DNA of 64,000 bases from Caldicellulosiruptor owensensis OL (GTDB lineage Bacteria; Bacillota; Thermoanaerobacteria; Caldicellulosiruptorales; Caldicellulosiruptoraceae). The DNA lies in contig NC_014657.1 of NCBI RefSeq assembly GCF_000166335.1, forward strand, positions 1,904,501 to 1,968,500, given 5' to 3'. This document shows, in pieces, positions 45,774 to 55,189 of this stretch (within the stretch, counting starts at the first letter, position 1; each line of letters opens with the position of its first letter). The position numbers and the translations under genes are program-made. Under the pieces are notes generated by a model. The model had not been told where the DNA came from, did not search any database, and saw nothing but the letters and a program-made list of their open reading frames with translations.

Positions 45774-45898
45774 CTTTGATAAAATCCCCCTTTTTATTGG
45801 CTTTAGCTGTATTTTTCCGAACCTTTCCTCTGTCGGTCAGAAAGGTCCTTTTTTCGGGGGACCTCCCATGTTACGGGTCCATCCCCCGCAAATAAAAT
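45774..45898 (-). promoter_or_regulatory. Structured RNA leader upstream of flgE, family not assigned
   Basis: This 125-nt gap is large for the operon. On the minus strand the first hairpin pairs 45887-45882 (GGGGGA) with 45861-45856 (TCCCCC) and encloses an inner ACCC/GGG pair. A second hairpin pairs 45848-45840 with 45827-45819 (9 bp, one G-U). A rival pairing AGGTCC with GGACCT bridges both, so the two states exclude each other, as in a switch. No T run follows, so it is not a terminator. It does not fit the cyclic di-GMP, SAM, T-box or other riboswitch consensus I can recall. Confidence 0.5.
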
Positions 45899-46258
45899 TT
45901 ATATCATTAGCACACCATCAATATTAGTAAACAGGTTATCCTTCAAATTTGACACATCTTTTACAGTCACAACAACTCTGTTTTTTATATTGACTATATA
46001 CGCTCTGTTGCCTTCTAAAACAAGTACATCATTTTTCAATCCTTTTTGTTCAGCCTTTTTGACAGCCTCTTCAAGTTTTGTTAAAGTAGCTTCATCCAAA
46101 TTTATATTTTGAAATTTCAATCTTTCACTTGCATGTTTTGAAATTTTGATAGATGAAGAAAGAATACTTGCAAAACTTTCTGTGACTTGCCTTTGAGTAG
46201 TTGAAACAAAACCTTCATGTTTTACGCCATTAATATTTCTTATATTACTTACCATCAT
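45899..46258 (-). CDS. Flagellar operon protein, TIGR02530 family
   Basis: A 119-residue protein of the TIGR02530 family (found between flgD and flgE in Firmicutes). The pattern ISKHASERLKFQNI near 39 and YIVNIKNRVVVTV near 88 fit. Function is not defined; its place suggests a role in hook assembly. Overlaps the end of flgD. Confidence 0.85.
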   Translation of the reverse strand: MMVSNIRNINGVKHEGFVSTTQRQVTESFASILSSSIKISKHASERLKFQNINLDEATLTKLEEAVKKAEQKGLKNDVLVLEGNRAYIVNIKNRVVVTVKDVSNLKDNLFTNIDGVLMI

Positions 46259-46757
46259 CTATCCCTTTCTCCTTATTCAAGGAGGTAAGTAGTTCAAGTA
46301 GGTCTTCCTTAGTTGGTACTTTATTAAGAATGTTTAATAAAACTTCATCAGAATAGGTATAATAAACTTCTTTTACATTATCAGAAAGTACTTCTGTATC
46401 GTTTACCTTTAAGAATACTTTACTTCCATCTACTCTAATACTGTCCACTCTTCCTTCAATCTGCCTTGCCCCATCCTGCGCATTTGTTGCAATAACGTAC
46501 CTTCCTATCATACTCTGGGCTTTTAAAAATTCAAAGGAGTTGTTCAGGTTTTGCATTTGCTCAAGAGCAGAGAACTGAGCAAGCTGTGCAACAAACTCCT
46601 TGTCCTCCATAGGTTTTAACGGGTCTTGATATCTTAACTGTGTAACCAAAAGATTCAAAAATTCCTGTTTGCCCAAAATGTTTTTATTAGCCGACACACC
46701 CAAACTTCGATTAGAGTTTGATACATTTGTACTATTATTTAACACTATCTCCGACAC
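46245..46757 (-). CDS. flgD: Flagellar hook capping protein FlgD
   Basis: FlgD caps the growing hook. The N-terminal region with GKQEFLNLLVTQLRYQDPL and FVAQLAQFSALEQM is the family signature. I choose GTG at 46757 (170 residues) because GAGGTG lies seven bases upstream; a TTG at 46772 overlaps the end of fliK. The C-terminal part is short compared with proteobacterial FlgD. Confidence 0.92.
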   Translation of the reverse strand: MSEIVLNNSTNVSNSNRSLGVSANKNILGKQEFLNLLVTQLRYQDPLKPMEDKEFVAQLAQFSALEQMQNLNNSFEFLKAQSMIGRYVIATNAQDGARQIEGRVDSIRVDGSKVFLKVNDTEVLSDNVKEVYYTYSDEVLLNILNKVPTKEDLLELLTSLNKEKGIDDGK

Positions 46758-46768
46758 AATCTCCCACC

Positions 46769-48292
46769 TCAAGCTCTCAAATTAAGAATACTTTCACTCA
46801 TCTCATAAATCAAACTCTCTATACTTATACTACTCTCTTCACTACCTTGAACAACAAAATTTCTTCTCTGTGGAAATCTCTGCTGATCTTGATATTGTTG
46901 ACCGTTGAAATTTCCGCTCAAGCTCACATTTAACTGTGATATATTTATCCCCTGGTCTTTAAGTATGGTAAGAAGATTACTTAACGACCCTTCTATGATT
47001 TCTTTTACCTGTGGTGACGTTACAATGAGATTTCCAAAAATCTTACCGCTGTTATCTTTGCTAAGTTCAATTACTACATTTCCAAGCCATTCAGGCTTTA
47101 TATTCACCTGCAAAGTTGTAAGGTTTTGTTTGTTTACTATAGAAACCTTTTCTGCAAGCTGATTAATTAAAGACATCCTAACTTCTCTTATGCTTTTGTC
47201 ATCCTGAAAAGAAGAAATACTTTCCATTTTGTTTTCAAGCATAAAAGCATGTTGTCTCAAATCCAATACATCTGGCTTCGTTTGTATCTTTTCTTCATTT
47301 ATATTTGTTTCTTTTTCTTGTAAAAGCTGTTGTAAAAAAACTTCTTTTTTAAAACCACTCTCACTTGACACTTTTTTGATAAAATCAAGAGTTTCATTTG
47401 CCGTATCTGTATTTTGCGTATTTAAAACATTAATCAGTTTTTGGTCATCTGAACTTTCAATTATATTTTCGATCTCTTTCAAAATCTTACCTAAAATCCC
47501 TTCCTTATTCTCTGTGTTAAAACCTTTTAATTCATTTTTATCTTCTGCAAACAGCTTTCTTAAAACTTCTAATATTGAATCATCATTTGATTTAATATCA
47601 AAAAACTGACTTTGATTATGTTTGTCGAAAATAATTTCTCCTAATAATTTATAAAATTTTTCTGTATTTGTACTATTGTTCTTAACAAACACAAAATCAA
47701 ACATCTGCTGGTCCTCAGTACTTTGTACCATTCTCTGAGCAAAATTTTGTAAAAGCTGCAAAATTGTTATCTTGCTATTATTAAAACTCAAATATTGATT
47801 CAAATCCATTGTTGTCTGTAGAGACTGAAACTGTAAATTTGAAAAGTCAATCTCCTGAATGTTATTGGATTGAAAAAGCTGATTTAAATTTAATTTATCC
47901 AGGTTTTCACCACTTTTAAATAAATTAAAAATAAGGTTTAAAAACTCCATTATCTGAGTTTGCAGTATTTGAGACTGGACATTACCCTCTGTGTCTAAAT
48001 TCTTACTATTTAGTCCTTCCATCGGAGCTATTTCATCTTTCTGAAAATTAACTTCATTCTTTTCTGTTTGTTTTTCAGAAGATACTGTAGAGTCTTTTCG
48101 AGCTACTGTTATCCTTTTTGGCAATACATTATCTTTGCTGTCTACATTTCTTGAATCATCAATTTTCTTTTCCAAAATATCTTTAAATGATAGGCTCTTG
48201 TTCTTCATATCTTTTGTATTACTTGTGTTAGATGTTGCAGCAGATGTTTTAAATAACAGCATATTAGTATTCATTACCACTTGCGGATTCAA
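46769..48292 (-). CDS. fliK: Flagellar hook-length control protein FliK
   Basis: A 507-residue secreted ruler protein. The N-terminal two thirds is low-complexity and Gln/Asn-rich; the C-terminal Flg_hook domain (about 385-470, LQVNIKPEWLGNVVIEL) switches export specificity with FlhB. Identification rests on this domain and the position before flgD. Confidence 0.88.
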   Translation of the reverse strand: MNPQVVMNTNMLLFKTSAATSNTSNTKDMKNKSLSFKDILEKKIDDSRNVDSKDNVLPKRITVARKDSTVSSEKQTEKNEVNFQKDEIAPMEGLNSKNLDTEGNVQSQILQTQIMEFLNLIFNLFKSGENLDKLNLNQLFQSNNIQEIDFSNLQFQSLQTTMDLNQYLSFNNSKITILQLLQNFAQRMVQSTEDQQMFDFVFVKNNSTNTEKFYKLLGEIIFDKHNQSQFFDIKSNDDSILEVLRKLFAEDKNELKGFNTENKEGILGKILKEIENIIESSDDQKLINVLNTQNTDTANETLDFIKKVSSESGFKKEVFLQQLLQEKETNINEEKIQTKPDVLDLRQHAFMLENKMESISSFQDDKSIREVRMSLINQLAEKVSIVNKQNLTTLQVNIKPEWLGNVVIELSKDNSGKIFGNLIVTSPQVKEIIEGSLSNLLTILKDQGINISQLNVSLSGNFNGQQYQDQQRFPQRRNFVVQGSEESSISIESLIYEMSESILNLRA

Positions 48293-48337
48293 TTTCTTTT
48301 CTCCCCCCCTTTCATTTCGAAAGTTTAAATTATAATA

Positions 48338-49168
48338 TCATCTTAATGCTGAAAGGCTTGATGTGACCTTTGCAGCATTTTCAGCGTTCATGTTACTTAT
48401 TATCTGCGAAGAAGTTTTTGTATCAAGTGACTTCAATATTCTAACTACCAATGTATATTTTTTATTATCGCTCATCATATTTTCAAATATTGATGCTGCA
48501 ACTTTTGGGTCAATGTTTTTATATATATTAGTCAAAACAGAGATATCTTCAGAAATTGTCTTCTGGTTTGAATTTGAAACCCCTAATAATTTTATCGTCT
48601 TCTCAGGCGCTATATTTGATAGTATCTCTGACGCAGTTTCAGATGGTATTGCCAAAAGCACCTCATTTGCTATTTGACTATCTATGTCCAATAAGTTCTC
48701 AACTATCTTTGCAGCTTTTTTTGAATCCATATTCTGAAGCAAACTTGCAAAATATTTTATTTTGTTTTGAGTATCTACCTGTTTTGAAGTAAGGTCGGAT
48801 ATTTTAACAGTCAAATCCTCTATCTGCTTCTGCATGTCAGCGTTTTGTTTCTCCAGTAAAGAAAGTTTAGATTGCAAAACCTCTTTTTGTTTTTGAAGGT
48901 CTGCAATCTGTTTTTCATAAATCTTTTGGATATCTACAGTTTGGGTTTTATTTTTACTCTTCACAAATGGAGTTTTCTTTAAAAACGTATCTAAAGCATT
49001 TTTTGCTCCAAAAAGATTAAAGTATACAGTAGCAAACGATGCTCCAGCAAGAATCAGAAAAATTATTAAAAATATAAATAAACTCTTTTTCTTTTTCTTC
49101 TCTTTCTTTTTTGGCTTATTTTCAGCTGTTAAATCCTCTACAAGTTTAGTTTCTGCCACTTCTATCAC
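48338..49168 (-). CDS. MotE/YlxF-like flagellar protein with MgtE-N domain
   Basis: A 276-residue protein: Lys-rich N-terminus, one membrane helix (SLFIFLIIFLILAGASFATV, near 29-48), a coiled coil (about 80-140) and a C-terminal MgtE N-type (FliG-like) helical repeat domain (from about 150, IVENLLDID and ASIFENMMSD). Firmicutes carry ylxF here; MotE-type chaperones of other bacteria share this layout. GTG start, overlapping fliJ by 23 nt, with AAAGG upstream. Confidence 0.82.
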   Translation of the reverse strand: MIEVAETKLVEDLTAENKPKKKEKKKKKSLFIFLIIFLILAGASFATVYFNLFGAKNALDTFLKKTPFVKSKNKTQTVDIQKIYEKQIADLQKQKEVLQSKLSLLEKQNADMQKQIEDLTVKISDLTSKQVDTQNKIKYFASLLQNMDSKKAAKIVENLLDIDSQIANEVLLAIPSETASEILSNIAPEKTIKLLGVSNSNQKTISEDISVLTNIYKNIDPKVAASIFENMMSDNKKYTLVVRILKSLDTKTSSQIISNMNAENAAKVTSSLSALR

Positions 49169-49604
49169 CTATACCTTTGTAAATTTTGTATGATACAACT
49201 CTGTCAAGTTCTTTGTTTTCAAGCCGTTTTATATCATTCATTAAATTTATCAAGTGTCTTTCTTTTAACTTTTCAAACTTCTTTTTTTCAATCATACTCT
49301 CTATAACTTCTTTTTTCTTTTCTTCAACTCTGAGTTTTTGATAGTAAATCAATTGTTCCTGAATATCCTTATTTTTTCTCAAGACAGTAAGAAACTGAAA
49401 ATAAGGCTTTAACTGCTGCGGCGAAAAACCACTCAAACAAAGAGTTTTTATATCATTTTTAATTTTGTTAATATTTTTCTCCAGATCAAGTTTTCGAGCG
49501 ATATACTCATTTAATATCTGATTTTGCTTGGCAAGTTCACTCTTTTTTAACTCTTCTAACTGCGTCTTTATTCTTAATATCTGTTCAAACCTGAACTTTT
49601 TCAT
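49146..49604 (-). CDS. fliJ: Flagellar export chaperone FliJ
   Basis: A 152-residue, all-helical coiled-coil protein (RFEQILRIKTQLEELKKSE at the start) that couples FliI to FlhA. Weakly conserved; call supported by size, coiled coil and the fliI-fliJ-ylxF-fliK order. Confidence 0.88.
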   Translation of the reverse strand: MKKFRFEQILRIKTQLEELKKSELAKQNQILNEYIARKLDLEKNINKIKNDIKTLCLSGFSPQQLKPYFQFLTVLRKNKDIQEQLIYYQKLRVEEKKKEVIESMIEKKKFEKLKERHLINLMNDIKRLENKELDRVVSYKIYKGIGDRSGRN

Positions 49605-49630
49605 TTAATTTCAACCTTTCAAAAAACTTT

Positions 49631-50926
49631 TTACGAAATTATGCCCTTGAGCATTTGAATTGTCTCTTCAAACTCAAATTTTTCATCAACTTCCTGTCTT
49701 AAAAACTGATTTATTCTCGGCATAAGATCAATTGCTCTGTCAATTTCAGGATTTGAACCCTTTGTATATGCCCCGATGTTTATTAAATCTTCAGCTTCTC
49801 TGTAAACAGCCAAAATACGTTTTGTCTGGTTCGCAAGCTCCCTGTGAAAAGGCTCAACAATATCGTTCATTACTCTGCTGATACTGGCAAGCACATCAAT
49901 AGCAGGATAGTGATTTTTGTTTGCAATTGCCCTTGAAAGAACAATGTGTCCATCCAAAATACCTCTTGCTGTATCAGTTATTGGCTCGTTAAAATCATCT
50001 CCATCAACAAGCACAGTGAAAAGTGCAGTAATAGAACCATTTCTATTTTTCCCCGCTCTTTCTAAAAGCTTTGGCATTATCGAAAACACTGACGGTGTAT
50101 ATCCCCTTGATACCGGCGGTTCACCAACAGCAAGACCTATCTCCCTTTGAGCCATCGCAAACCTCGTAAGTGAGTCCATCAAAAAAAGCACATCAAGTCC
50201 CTGGTCGCGAAAATACTCCGCAATTGCCATTGCAACATATGCTGCCTTTACCCTTTTCAGAGCTGACTCATCAGAGGTTGCAACTACTACAACAGACCTT
50301 TTAAGTCCTTCATCCTTCAAATCCTTCTCCAGAAACTCTTTAAGCTCTCTCCCTCTTTCACCAATTAAAGCAAGAACATTGACATCTGCCTTGGCATTTC
50401 GTGCAATCATGCCAAGAAGTGTACTCTTGCCAACACCGCTTCCCGCAAATATTCCAACTCTCTGTCCTCTGCCAATTGTTAAAAGAGCATCAATCGCTTT
50501 TATTCCAAGCGGCATTATAGTATCTATTCTCGGCCTTTCAAGCGGGTTTGGCGCCCTGTTTTCAACAGGGTATTTTATCTTTGATTTTATCTCACCTTTG
50601 CCATCAATTGGCTGTCCTAAACCGTCAAGGATTCTACCGAGAAGTTCATTACCTACTTTAATTTCAAAAATACTGTCTTGCGCGATAACTTTACAACCCG
50701 GAAACACACCAACAAGGTCAGAATAAGGCATTAAAAGCACTTTGTTCTCTTTAAACCCTACAACCTCTGCTAAGGTCTCTGTCTTTGCAGCTTTTATACG
50801 GCAAAGTGTGCCTATGCTAACAGCCGGTCCCTGCGATTCTATTGTAAGACCTATAACCTGATTTACAAAGCCAGTAAACTGGTAAAAATTTGCATTTTCA
50901 ACTTTTGATTTGAGTTTTTCAAGCAT
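49631..50926 (-). CDS. fliI: Flagellum-specific ATPase FliI
   Basis: An F1-beta-like ATPase that drives export, about 431 residues. Walker A is GSGVGKST with Lys167, and LFLMDSLTRFAMAQRE holds Walker B. The ATG at 50926 follows GGTGA and the fliH stop; a TTG four codons earlier would overlap fliH. Confidence 0.96.
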   Translation of the reverse strand: MLEKLKSKVENANFYQFTGFVNQVIGLTIESQGPAVSIGTLCRIKAAKTETLAEVVGFKENKVLLMPYSDLVGVFPGCKVIAQDSIFEIKVGNELLGRILDGLGQPIDGKGEIKSKIKYPVENRAPNPLERPRIDTIMPLGIKAIDALLTIGRGQRVGIFAGSGVGKSTLLGMIARNAKADVNVLALIGERGRELKEFLEKDLKDEGLKRSVVVVATSDESALKRVKAAYVAMAIAEYFRDQGLDVLFLMDSLTRFAMAQREIGLAVGEPPVSRGYTPSVFSIMPKLLERAGKNRNGSITALFTVLVDGDDFNEPITDTARGILDGHIVLSRAIANKNHYPAIDVLASISRVMNDIVEPFHRELANQTKRILAVYREAEDLINIGAYTKGSNPEIDRAIDLMPRINQFLRQEVDEKFEFEETIQMLKGIIS

Positions 50927-50927
50927 G

Positions 50928-51683
50928 TCAATCACCAATCAATGACTCAATTATTTCTTGAATCTTCTCAAGACGCATCCTTACACCTGTTTCAACAAAA
51001 CCGTACGGAGTTTCAATTACCACATCACCACTTCTCAAAGCCTTGTCAACCTTTACGTCTACTTTGTCAACTCCGTCTATCCCCCGCAAAATTTCTTCAA
51101 GTTTTTCACTTATATATCCAAAATCTTCCTCACTCACCCTTAAAGTCAAACTGTTTCGGATTGAAAGCTGTAAAATAGCATTCTTAATATACTGCTGCAA
51201 AAAGCTTCTATCTCTTATCTCCCTCTCTAAAACCTTTTCTAAAATCCGAGGTACAAGGAGCAAAACCTTGTTCTCAAGGTCTTTGAGAATATTTTCTCTT
51301 TCTTTGAGTATCATTGCCTTTTGAATTTCTATATTTTCAAGCATCTTTTCATATTCTTTTTGAGCATCAAGCAAACCCTTTTCAAAACCTTCTCTGTAAC
51401 CATCTTCCTGGGCCTGCTTTAAAATCAGTTGTGCACGGATATTTGCTTCGTCTATTATCCTTTGAGCCTCTTGCCTTGCGTTATTTAACAGCTCTTCAGC
51501 TTCCTTCTGAAGAATTTCAGCTTTGTTCTTTTGTTTTTCAAATTCTTCTTCTTGTTCTTTTAACCTTCTTTCATAGTTTTCAATCTCAGCCCTTGCTTTT
51601 ATAAGCTTTTCAAGAAGCACTTTATAGTTTGTCTCAACTGGATTTTGAATTAACACCTGGTTATTTCTGATAACATTAGACAA
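50928..51683 (-). CDS. fliH: Flagellar assembly protein FliH
   Basis: A 251-residue regulator of FliI: long N-terminal coiled coil (about 20-110) with Glu/Lys-rich heptads, and a C-terminal domain related to the V/F-ATPase peripheral stalk (DVKVDKALRSGDVVIETPYG near 211). Overlaps fliG end by 8 nt. Confidence 0.92.
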   Translation of the reverse strand: MSNVIRNNQVLIQNPVETNYKVLLEKLIKARAEIENYERRLKEQEEEFEKQKNKAEILQKEAEELLNNARQEAQRIIDEANIRAQLILKQAQEDGYREGFEKGLLDAQKEYEKMLENIEIQKAMILKERENILKDLENKVLLLVPRILEKVLEREIRDRSFLQQYIKNAILQLSIRNSLTLRVSEEDFGYISEKLEEILRGIDGVDKVDVKVDKALRSGDVVIETPYGFVETGVRMRLEKIQEIIESLIGD

Positions 51684-52683
51684 TTATCTCATCTCCCCCG
51701 CCGCGAGAAATGACAATCTCACCGGCATCTTCAAGCTTTCTTATAATGTTAACAATCTTTTGCTGAGCTTCTTCTACATCACGTATTCTAACAGGCCCCA
51801 TATATTCCATATCTTCTTGAATCATCTCTGCCATTCGTTTTGACATGTTGCTAAAGATAACCTTTCGAACCTCTTCAGTTGTACCTTTGAGAGCAATTGC
51901 CAGCGTGTTGTTTTCAACCTCACGCAAAATTCTCTGGATAGACCTGTTGTCAAGCTTGACAATGTCCTCAAATACAAACATGCGTTTTCTAATCTCTTCA
52001 ACAAGTTCAACATCTTCAAGTTCGAGTGCTTCTAAAATTCTCTTTTCCGTACCCCTGTCAACAGCATTCAATATGTCAACAATAGCCTGAATACCGCCAA
52101 CAACTGTGTAATCCTGCATAACAACAGATGAAAGTTTTTTTTCAAGCACCTTCTCAACTTCACGTATGACATCCGGTGAAGTTCTGTCCATAAGCGCAAT
52201 CCTTCGCGCAACATCAGCCTGTTTTTCCTGAGGCAGAGATGCCAAAACCTGTGCTGCCTGCTGGGGTTTTAAGTATGAAATAACAAGCGCTATTGTCTGT
52301 GGATGTTCATTTTGAATAAAGTTGAGTATCTGCGACGCATCAGCTTTCCTGATAAAATCAAAAGGTCTTACCTGAAGAGATACTGTAAGCTTTTCTATAA
52401 CCTCTTTGGCCTTTTCTGGACCGAGCGCCTTTTCCAAGACCTCTTTTGCATAATCAATACCACCCTCTGCAATGTATTCCTGTGCAAGGCAAAGATTATA
52501 AAATTCTTCCAAGATGGCCTGCTTTTGTTCAGGCGATACTGTTCTTATATTGGCTATCTCTAAAGTCAGTTCTTCAATCTCCTCTTCTTTTAAGTGCTTA
52601 AAAACTTTTGCAGACCTCTCAGGCCCAAGCGCAATTAAAAGCATAGCTGCTTTTTGTTTGCCAGAAATCCCTGTTTTGGGCAT
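51676..52683 (-). CDS. fliG: Flagellar motor switch protein FliG
   Basis: A 335-residue C-ring protein that contacts the stator. The MLLIALGPERSAKVFKHL N-terminal domain, the middle domain with EHPQTIALVISYLKP near 129 and the C-terminal torque helix (REVENNTLAIALKG near 255, with charged residues) are present. Confidence 0.97.
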   Translation of the reverse strand: MPKTGISGKQKAAMLLIALGPERSAKVFKHLKEEEIEELTLEIANIRTVSPEQKQAILEEFYNLCLAQEYIAEGGIDYAKEVLEKALGPEKAKEVIEKLTVSLQVRPFDFIRKADASQILNFIQNEHPQTIALVISYLKPQQAAQVLASLPQEKQADVARRIALMDRTSPDVIREVEKVLEKKLSSVVMQDYTVVGGIQAIVDILNAVDRGTEKRILEALELEDVELVEEIRKRMFVFEDIVKLDNRSIQRILREVENNTLAIALKGTTEEVRKVIFSNMSKRMAEMIQEDMEYMGPVRIRDVEEAQQKIVNIIRKLEDAGEIVISRGGGDEIIV

Positions 52684-52692
52684 TTATTATCA

Positions 52693-54375
52693 TCACTCCC
52701 AATCTTCGTTGAGCCAGTTTCTGAGAAGTTGTGCAACTATTTCAGGTTTTTCTTTTAAGAGCTTGTCAATCTGTTTTTCATACTGGCTAACACCAAATTC
52801 TTCGATATTTATCTCTTCAACTTCTGCTTCTTTTCTCTTTTCGGCCTCTTGCAAAATTTCCTCAGCTACAGGTTTTTCCTCTGAAATCTCTACAGGTCCA
52901 ACACCAGCAAGCTCAAGCCTACGAGGTTTGCTCTTTGATGCCTTTATCAAGAGGCTTGCCGCAAAAACCATCAAAAGCAAAAACGCAAGCGCAACATAAA
53001 TGTAATCAACAGGGATTTGTCTTTGTGGTCTGTCAACAAAGGTTGGAACTTCATACCCCTCTACAGTAACGTTTTGTATACCTGTTGCGCTCTTTATTAA
53101 ATTTACAATTGTTTCTATCTCTTTTTGGTCTGTCAAAAACGACCTTTTGTTGTTCTGGTTTTGGAGCTTGAACTGTGCCCAGTTCATGTTTTTTGCCTGG
53201 TCTGATTTTTCAAAATCTTCTTGGGTATATGTAACATATCTGTATAATACAACTGCTATTGAAGACCTGTCATAGTTGATGGTACCAGGAGCTTTTATGG
53301 TTTCAATCTTCTTTTCGTTGTTCTGGTAATTTACAGTCTCATCAGTTTTTGTATATGTAGACTGCCCTCCCTGAGATGAAATGGGATACTGTGTTGTATT
53401 CTGTGTGGGATTTGTATCAGTACCAGGAACCCCACTGGATGAAGAATTTGTGCTCTGAGCCTCCTCCTTTGTTGTCTTTTTTGATACCACTATGCCACTG
53501 TCTTCTAAAACAGGGAAGTACTTTGTTTCACTTATCTTCTGCATATCAAAATTCATATCTAAATTCACTGAAACCTTCACATCTTCAGGAGAACTTACAT
53601 AGCTTCCCAAAAGCTCTTTTACTTTTTTTTCTATCTCATTTTTTGTTGCAATTTTGATTTGAAGCTGTTTGCTCGAAAGCCCTTCGGTTGTATCAGATGA
53701 ATTGCTTGAGAGATAATTTCCTTTATTGTCTATTATCACTACATTTTCTGGCAAAAGTCCTTCAACAGAGGCTGCAACAAACCTCTGAATACCTTCTATC
53801 TGGTTTGAGCCTAAACTCTTTTTCAAAGTGAGCTTTACGCTTGCAGTGGGTTTTGTTGCCTCATCCTTGAGTGCAAAAGTATAATCCTCTGGTACGCTCA
53901 AATTTACAACCGCATCCTCTATGTAATCTGACATCTGCTTTAGAGCCTCTTGAATTTCACTTTCTTTAAGTTTTATAAACGTCCTTCTTTTATCCGACTC
54001 TGTTGCTGTCATGGAGCTTGAAAGTTTTAGTGCATCTTCAAATGTGATACTGCTGTTTTTAGGATATCCTGCTTGAGCCGCTGCCATCTTTGCCCTGTCA
54101 ACATCAGTATCCCTTACCAATATAGTTGTACCACCGTTTGCAACTTTTGAATCAATCTTTTGCTCATTTAAAATGTTTTGAATCTCTGCTGCCTCTTTCG
54201 GATCAAGTCCAGAAAAGATTGTGACATAATGTGGTCTTGTTGTAATGTAAAGAGCTATAATGACCGATAATAGTATTATAGAAGATGATATTACAAGCAT
54301 TATCTTTTGCGATTTTGCAAACTTATCCCATTTTTCCTTTATATTTTTCAAAAAATCATTTAAAAACTGAGGCAA
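52693..54375 (-). CDS. fliF: Flagellar MS-ring protein FliF
   Basis: A 560-residue membrane-ring protein with helices near 24-45 and 450-472, two ring-building domains between them (PEDYTFAL-containing second domain), a low-complexity Ser/Thr/Gln loop (about 305-345) and a C-terminal FliG-binding tail. The start is TTG, with GGGGAGGT eight bases upstream. Confidence 0.96.
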   Translation of the reverse strand: MPQFLNDFLKNIKEKWDKFAKSQKIMLVISSSIILLSVIIALYITTRPHYVTIFSGLDPKEAAEIQNILNEQKIDSKVANGGTTILVRDTDVDRAKMAAAQAGYPKNSSITFEDALKLSSSMTATESDKRRTFIKLKESEIQEALKQMSDYIEDAVVNLSVPEDYTFALKDEATKPTASVKLTLKKSLGSNQIEGIQRFVAASVEGLLPENVVIIDNKGNYLSSNSSDTTEGLSSKQLQIKIATKNEIEKKVKELLGSYVSSPEDVKVSVNLDMNFDMQKISETKYFPVLEDSGIVVSKKTTKEEAQSTNSSSSGVPGTDTNPTQNTTQYPISSQGGQSTYTKTDETVNYQNNEKKIETIKAPGTINYDRSSIAVVLYRYVTYTQEDFEKSDQAKNMNWAQFKLQNQNNKRSFLTDQKEIETIVNLIKSATGIQNVTVEGYEVPTFVDRPQRQIPVDYIYVALAFLLLMVFAASLLIKASKSKPRRLELAGVGPVEISEEKPVAEEILQEAEKRKEAEVEEINIEEFGVSQYEKQIDKLLKEKPEIVAQLLRNWLNEDWE

Positions 54376-54405
54376 TTACAATACCTCCCCGCAAAGAATA
54401 AAAAA

Positions 54406-54720
54406 TCATACCTGCATGCGCATAATTTCATTGTATGCATCCAAAATTTTATTTCTAATCTGCAATGTAAGCTGCAATGCAATGGAAGCTTTTTCAGATG
54501 CTACTATAGCATCCTGTGGGTTTGTAGAAAGCCCTAACAAAAACAGGTTATTCTGATACTCTGCTTCTTTTTGCAGGCTATCTACACCTTCTAATGCTTT
54601 GTAAAGAAAATCAACAAACGAAATCTGAGAAGTTTGATTGCTTGCACTGTTTGTATTTATGCTTGAAAATTGCTTCTCAAAAACCTTTGAAATACTGTCA
54701 AAGTTTATATTTAAAGACAT
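54406..54720 (-). CDS. fliE: Flagellar hook-basal body protein FliE
   Basis: A 104-residue rod adaptor between MS ring and rod. The C-terminal pattern ALQLTLQIRNKILDAYNEIMRMQV is the family hallmark (seen from residue 81). ATG at 54720 has GAGGGGG upstream; a TTG three codons earlier is too close to it. Confidence 0.94.
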   Translation of the reverse strand: MSLNINFDSISKVFEKQFSSINTNSASNQTSQISFVDFLYKALEGVDSLQKEAEYQNNLFLLGLSTNPQDAIVASEKASIALQLTLQIRNKILDAYNEIMRMQV

Positions 54721-54740
54721 TGTTCGCAAATCCCCCTCAA

Positions 54741-55181
54741 TTATTTACCTATTTCAAATGTTCTTGTTATCATTGATTTTGTTATGTTAAGAGCAGTGAC
54801 ATTTGCCTCATAAGAACGTGACGCTTCAATCATGTTAACCATTTCAGTGACAATATCTACATTTGGATAATTTACATACCCATTTTGGTCAGCATCAGGA
54901 TGAGTGGGGTCATATACTTTTTTAAACGGGCTTGGGTCCTCTAAAATTGCTTTAACTCTCACACCACCCGAAGATGATGCTTGAATTTGCTCAATCTTCT
55001 GATTTAATATTTGAGAAAAATTCTGTTTTCTTTCTTCAAAAACTACAATTTTTCTTCTGTAAGGCTGACCATTTTCTGTTCTTGTAGTATTTGCATTTGC
55101 AATATTCTGGGCAATTACATCCATTCTTACCCGCTGTGCAGTCAAGGCTGACGATGAAATGTTTATCGCATCAAACATTCC
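54741..55181 (-). CDS. flgC: Flagellar rod protein FlgC
   Basis: A 146-residue proximal-rod protein. MFDAINISSSALTAQRVRMD and IAQNIANANTTRT at the start, and MIEASRSYEANVTALNITK at the end, match the rod/hook family. The ATG at 55181 follows GAGGTGG; a longer frame to 55220 overlaps flgB and lacks support. Confidence 0.95.
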   Translation of the reverse strand, partial: GMFDAINISSSALTAQRVRMDVIAQNIANANTTRTENGQPYRRKIVVFEERKQNFSQILNQKIEQIQASSSGGVRVKAILEDPSPFKKVYDPTHPDADQNGYVNYPNVDIVTEMVNMIEASRSYEANVTALNITKSMITRTFEIGK

Positions 55182-55189
55182 CACCTCTA

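Noticed and set aside
45774..45898. flgE leader as a cyclic di-GMP (GEMM) riboswitch
   Set aside because: The conserved GEMM core and tetraloop features are not present; only short AAAGCC similarity, which is not enough.
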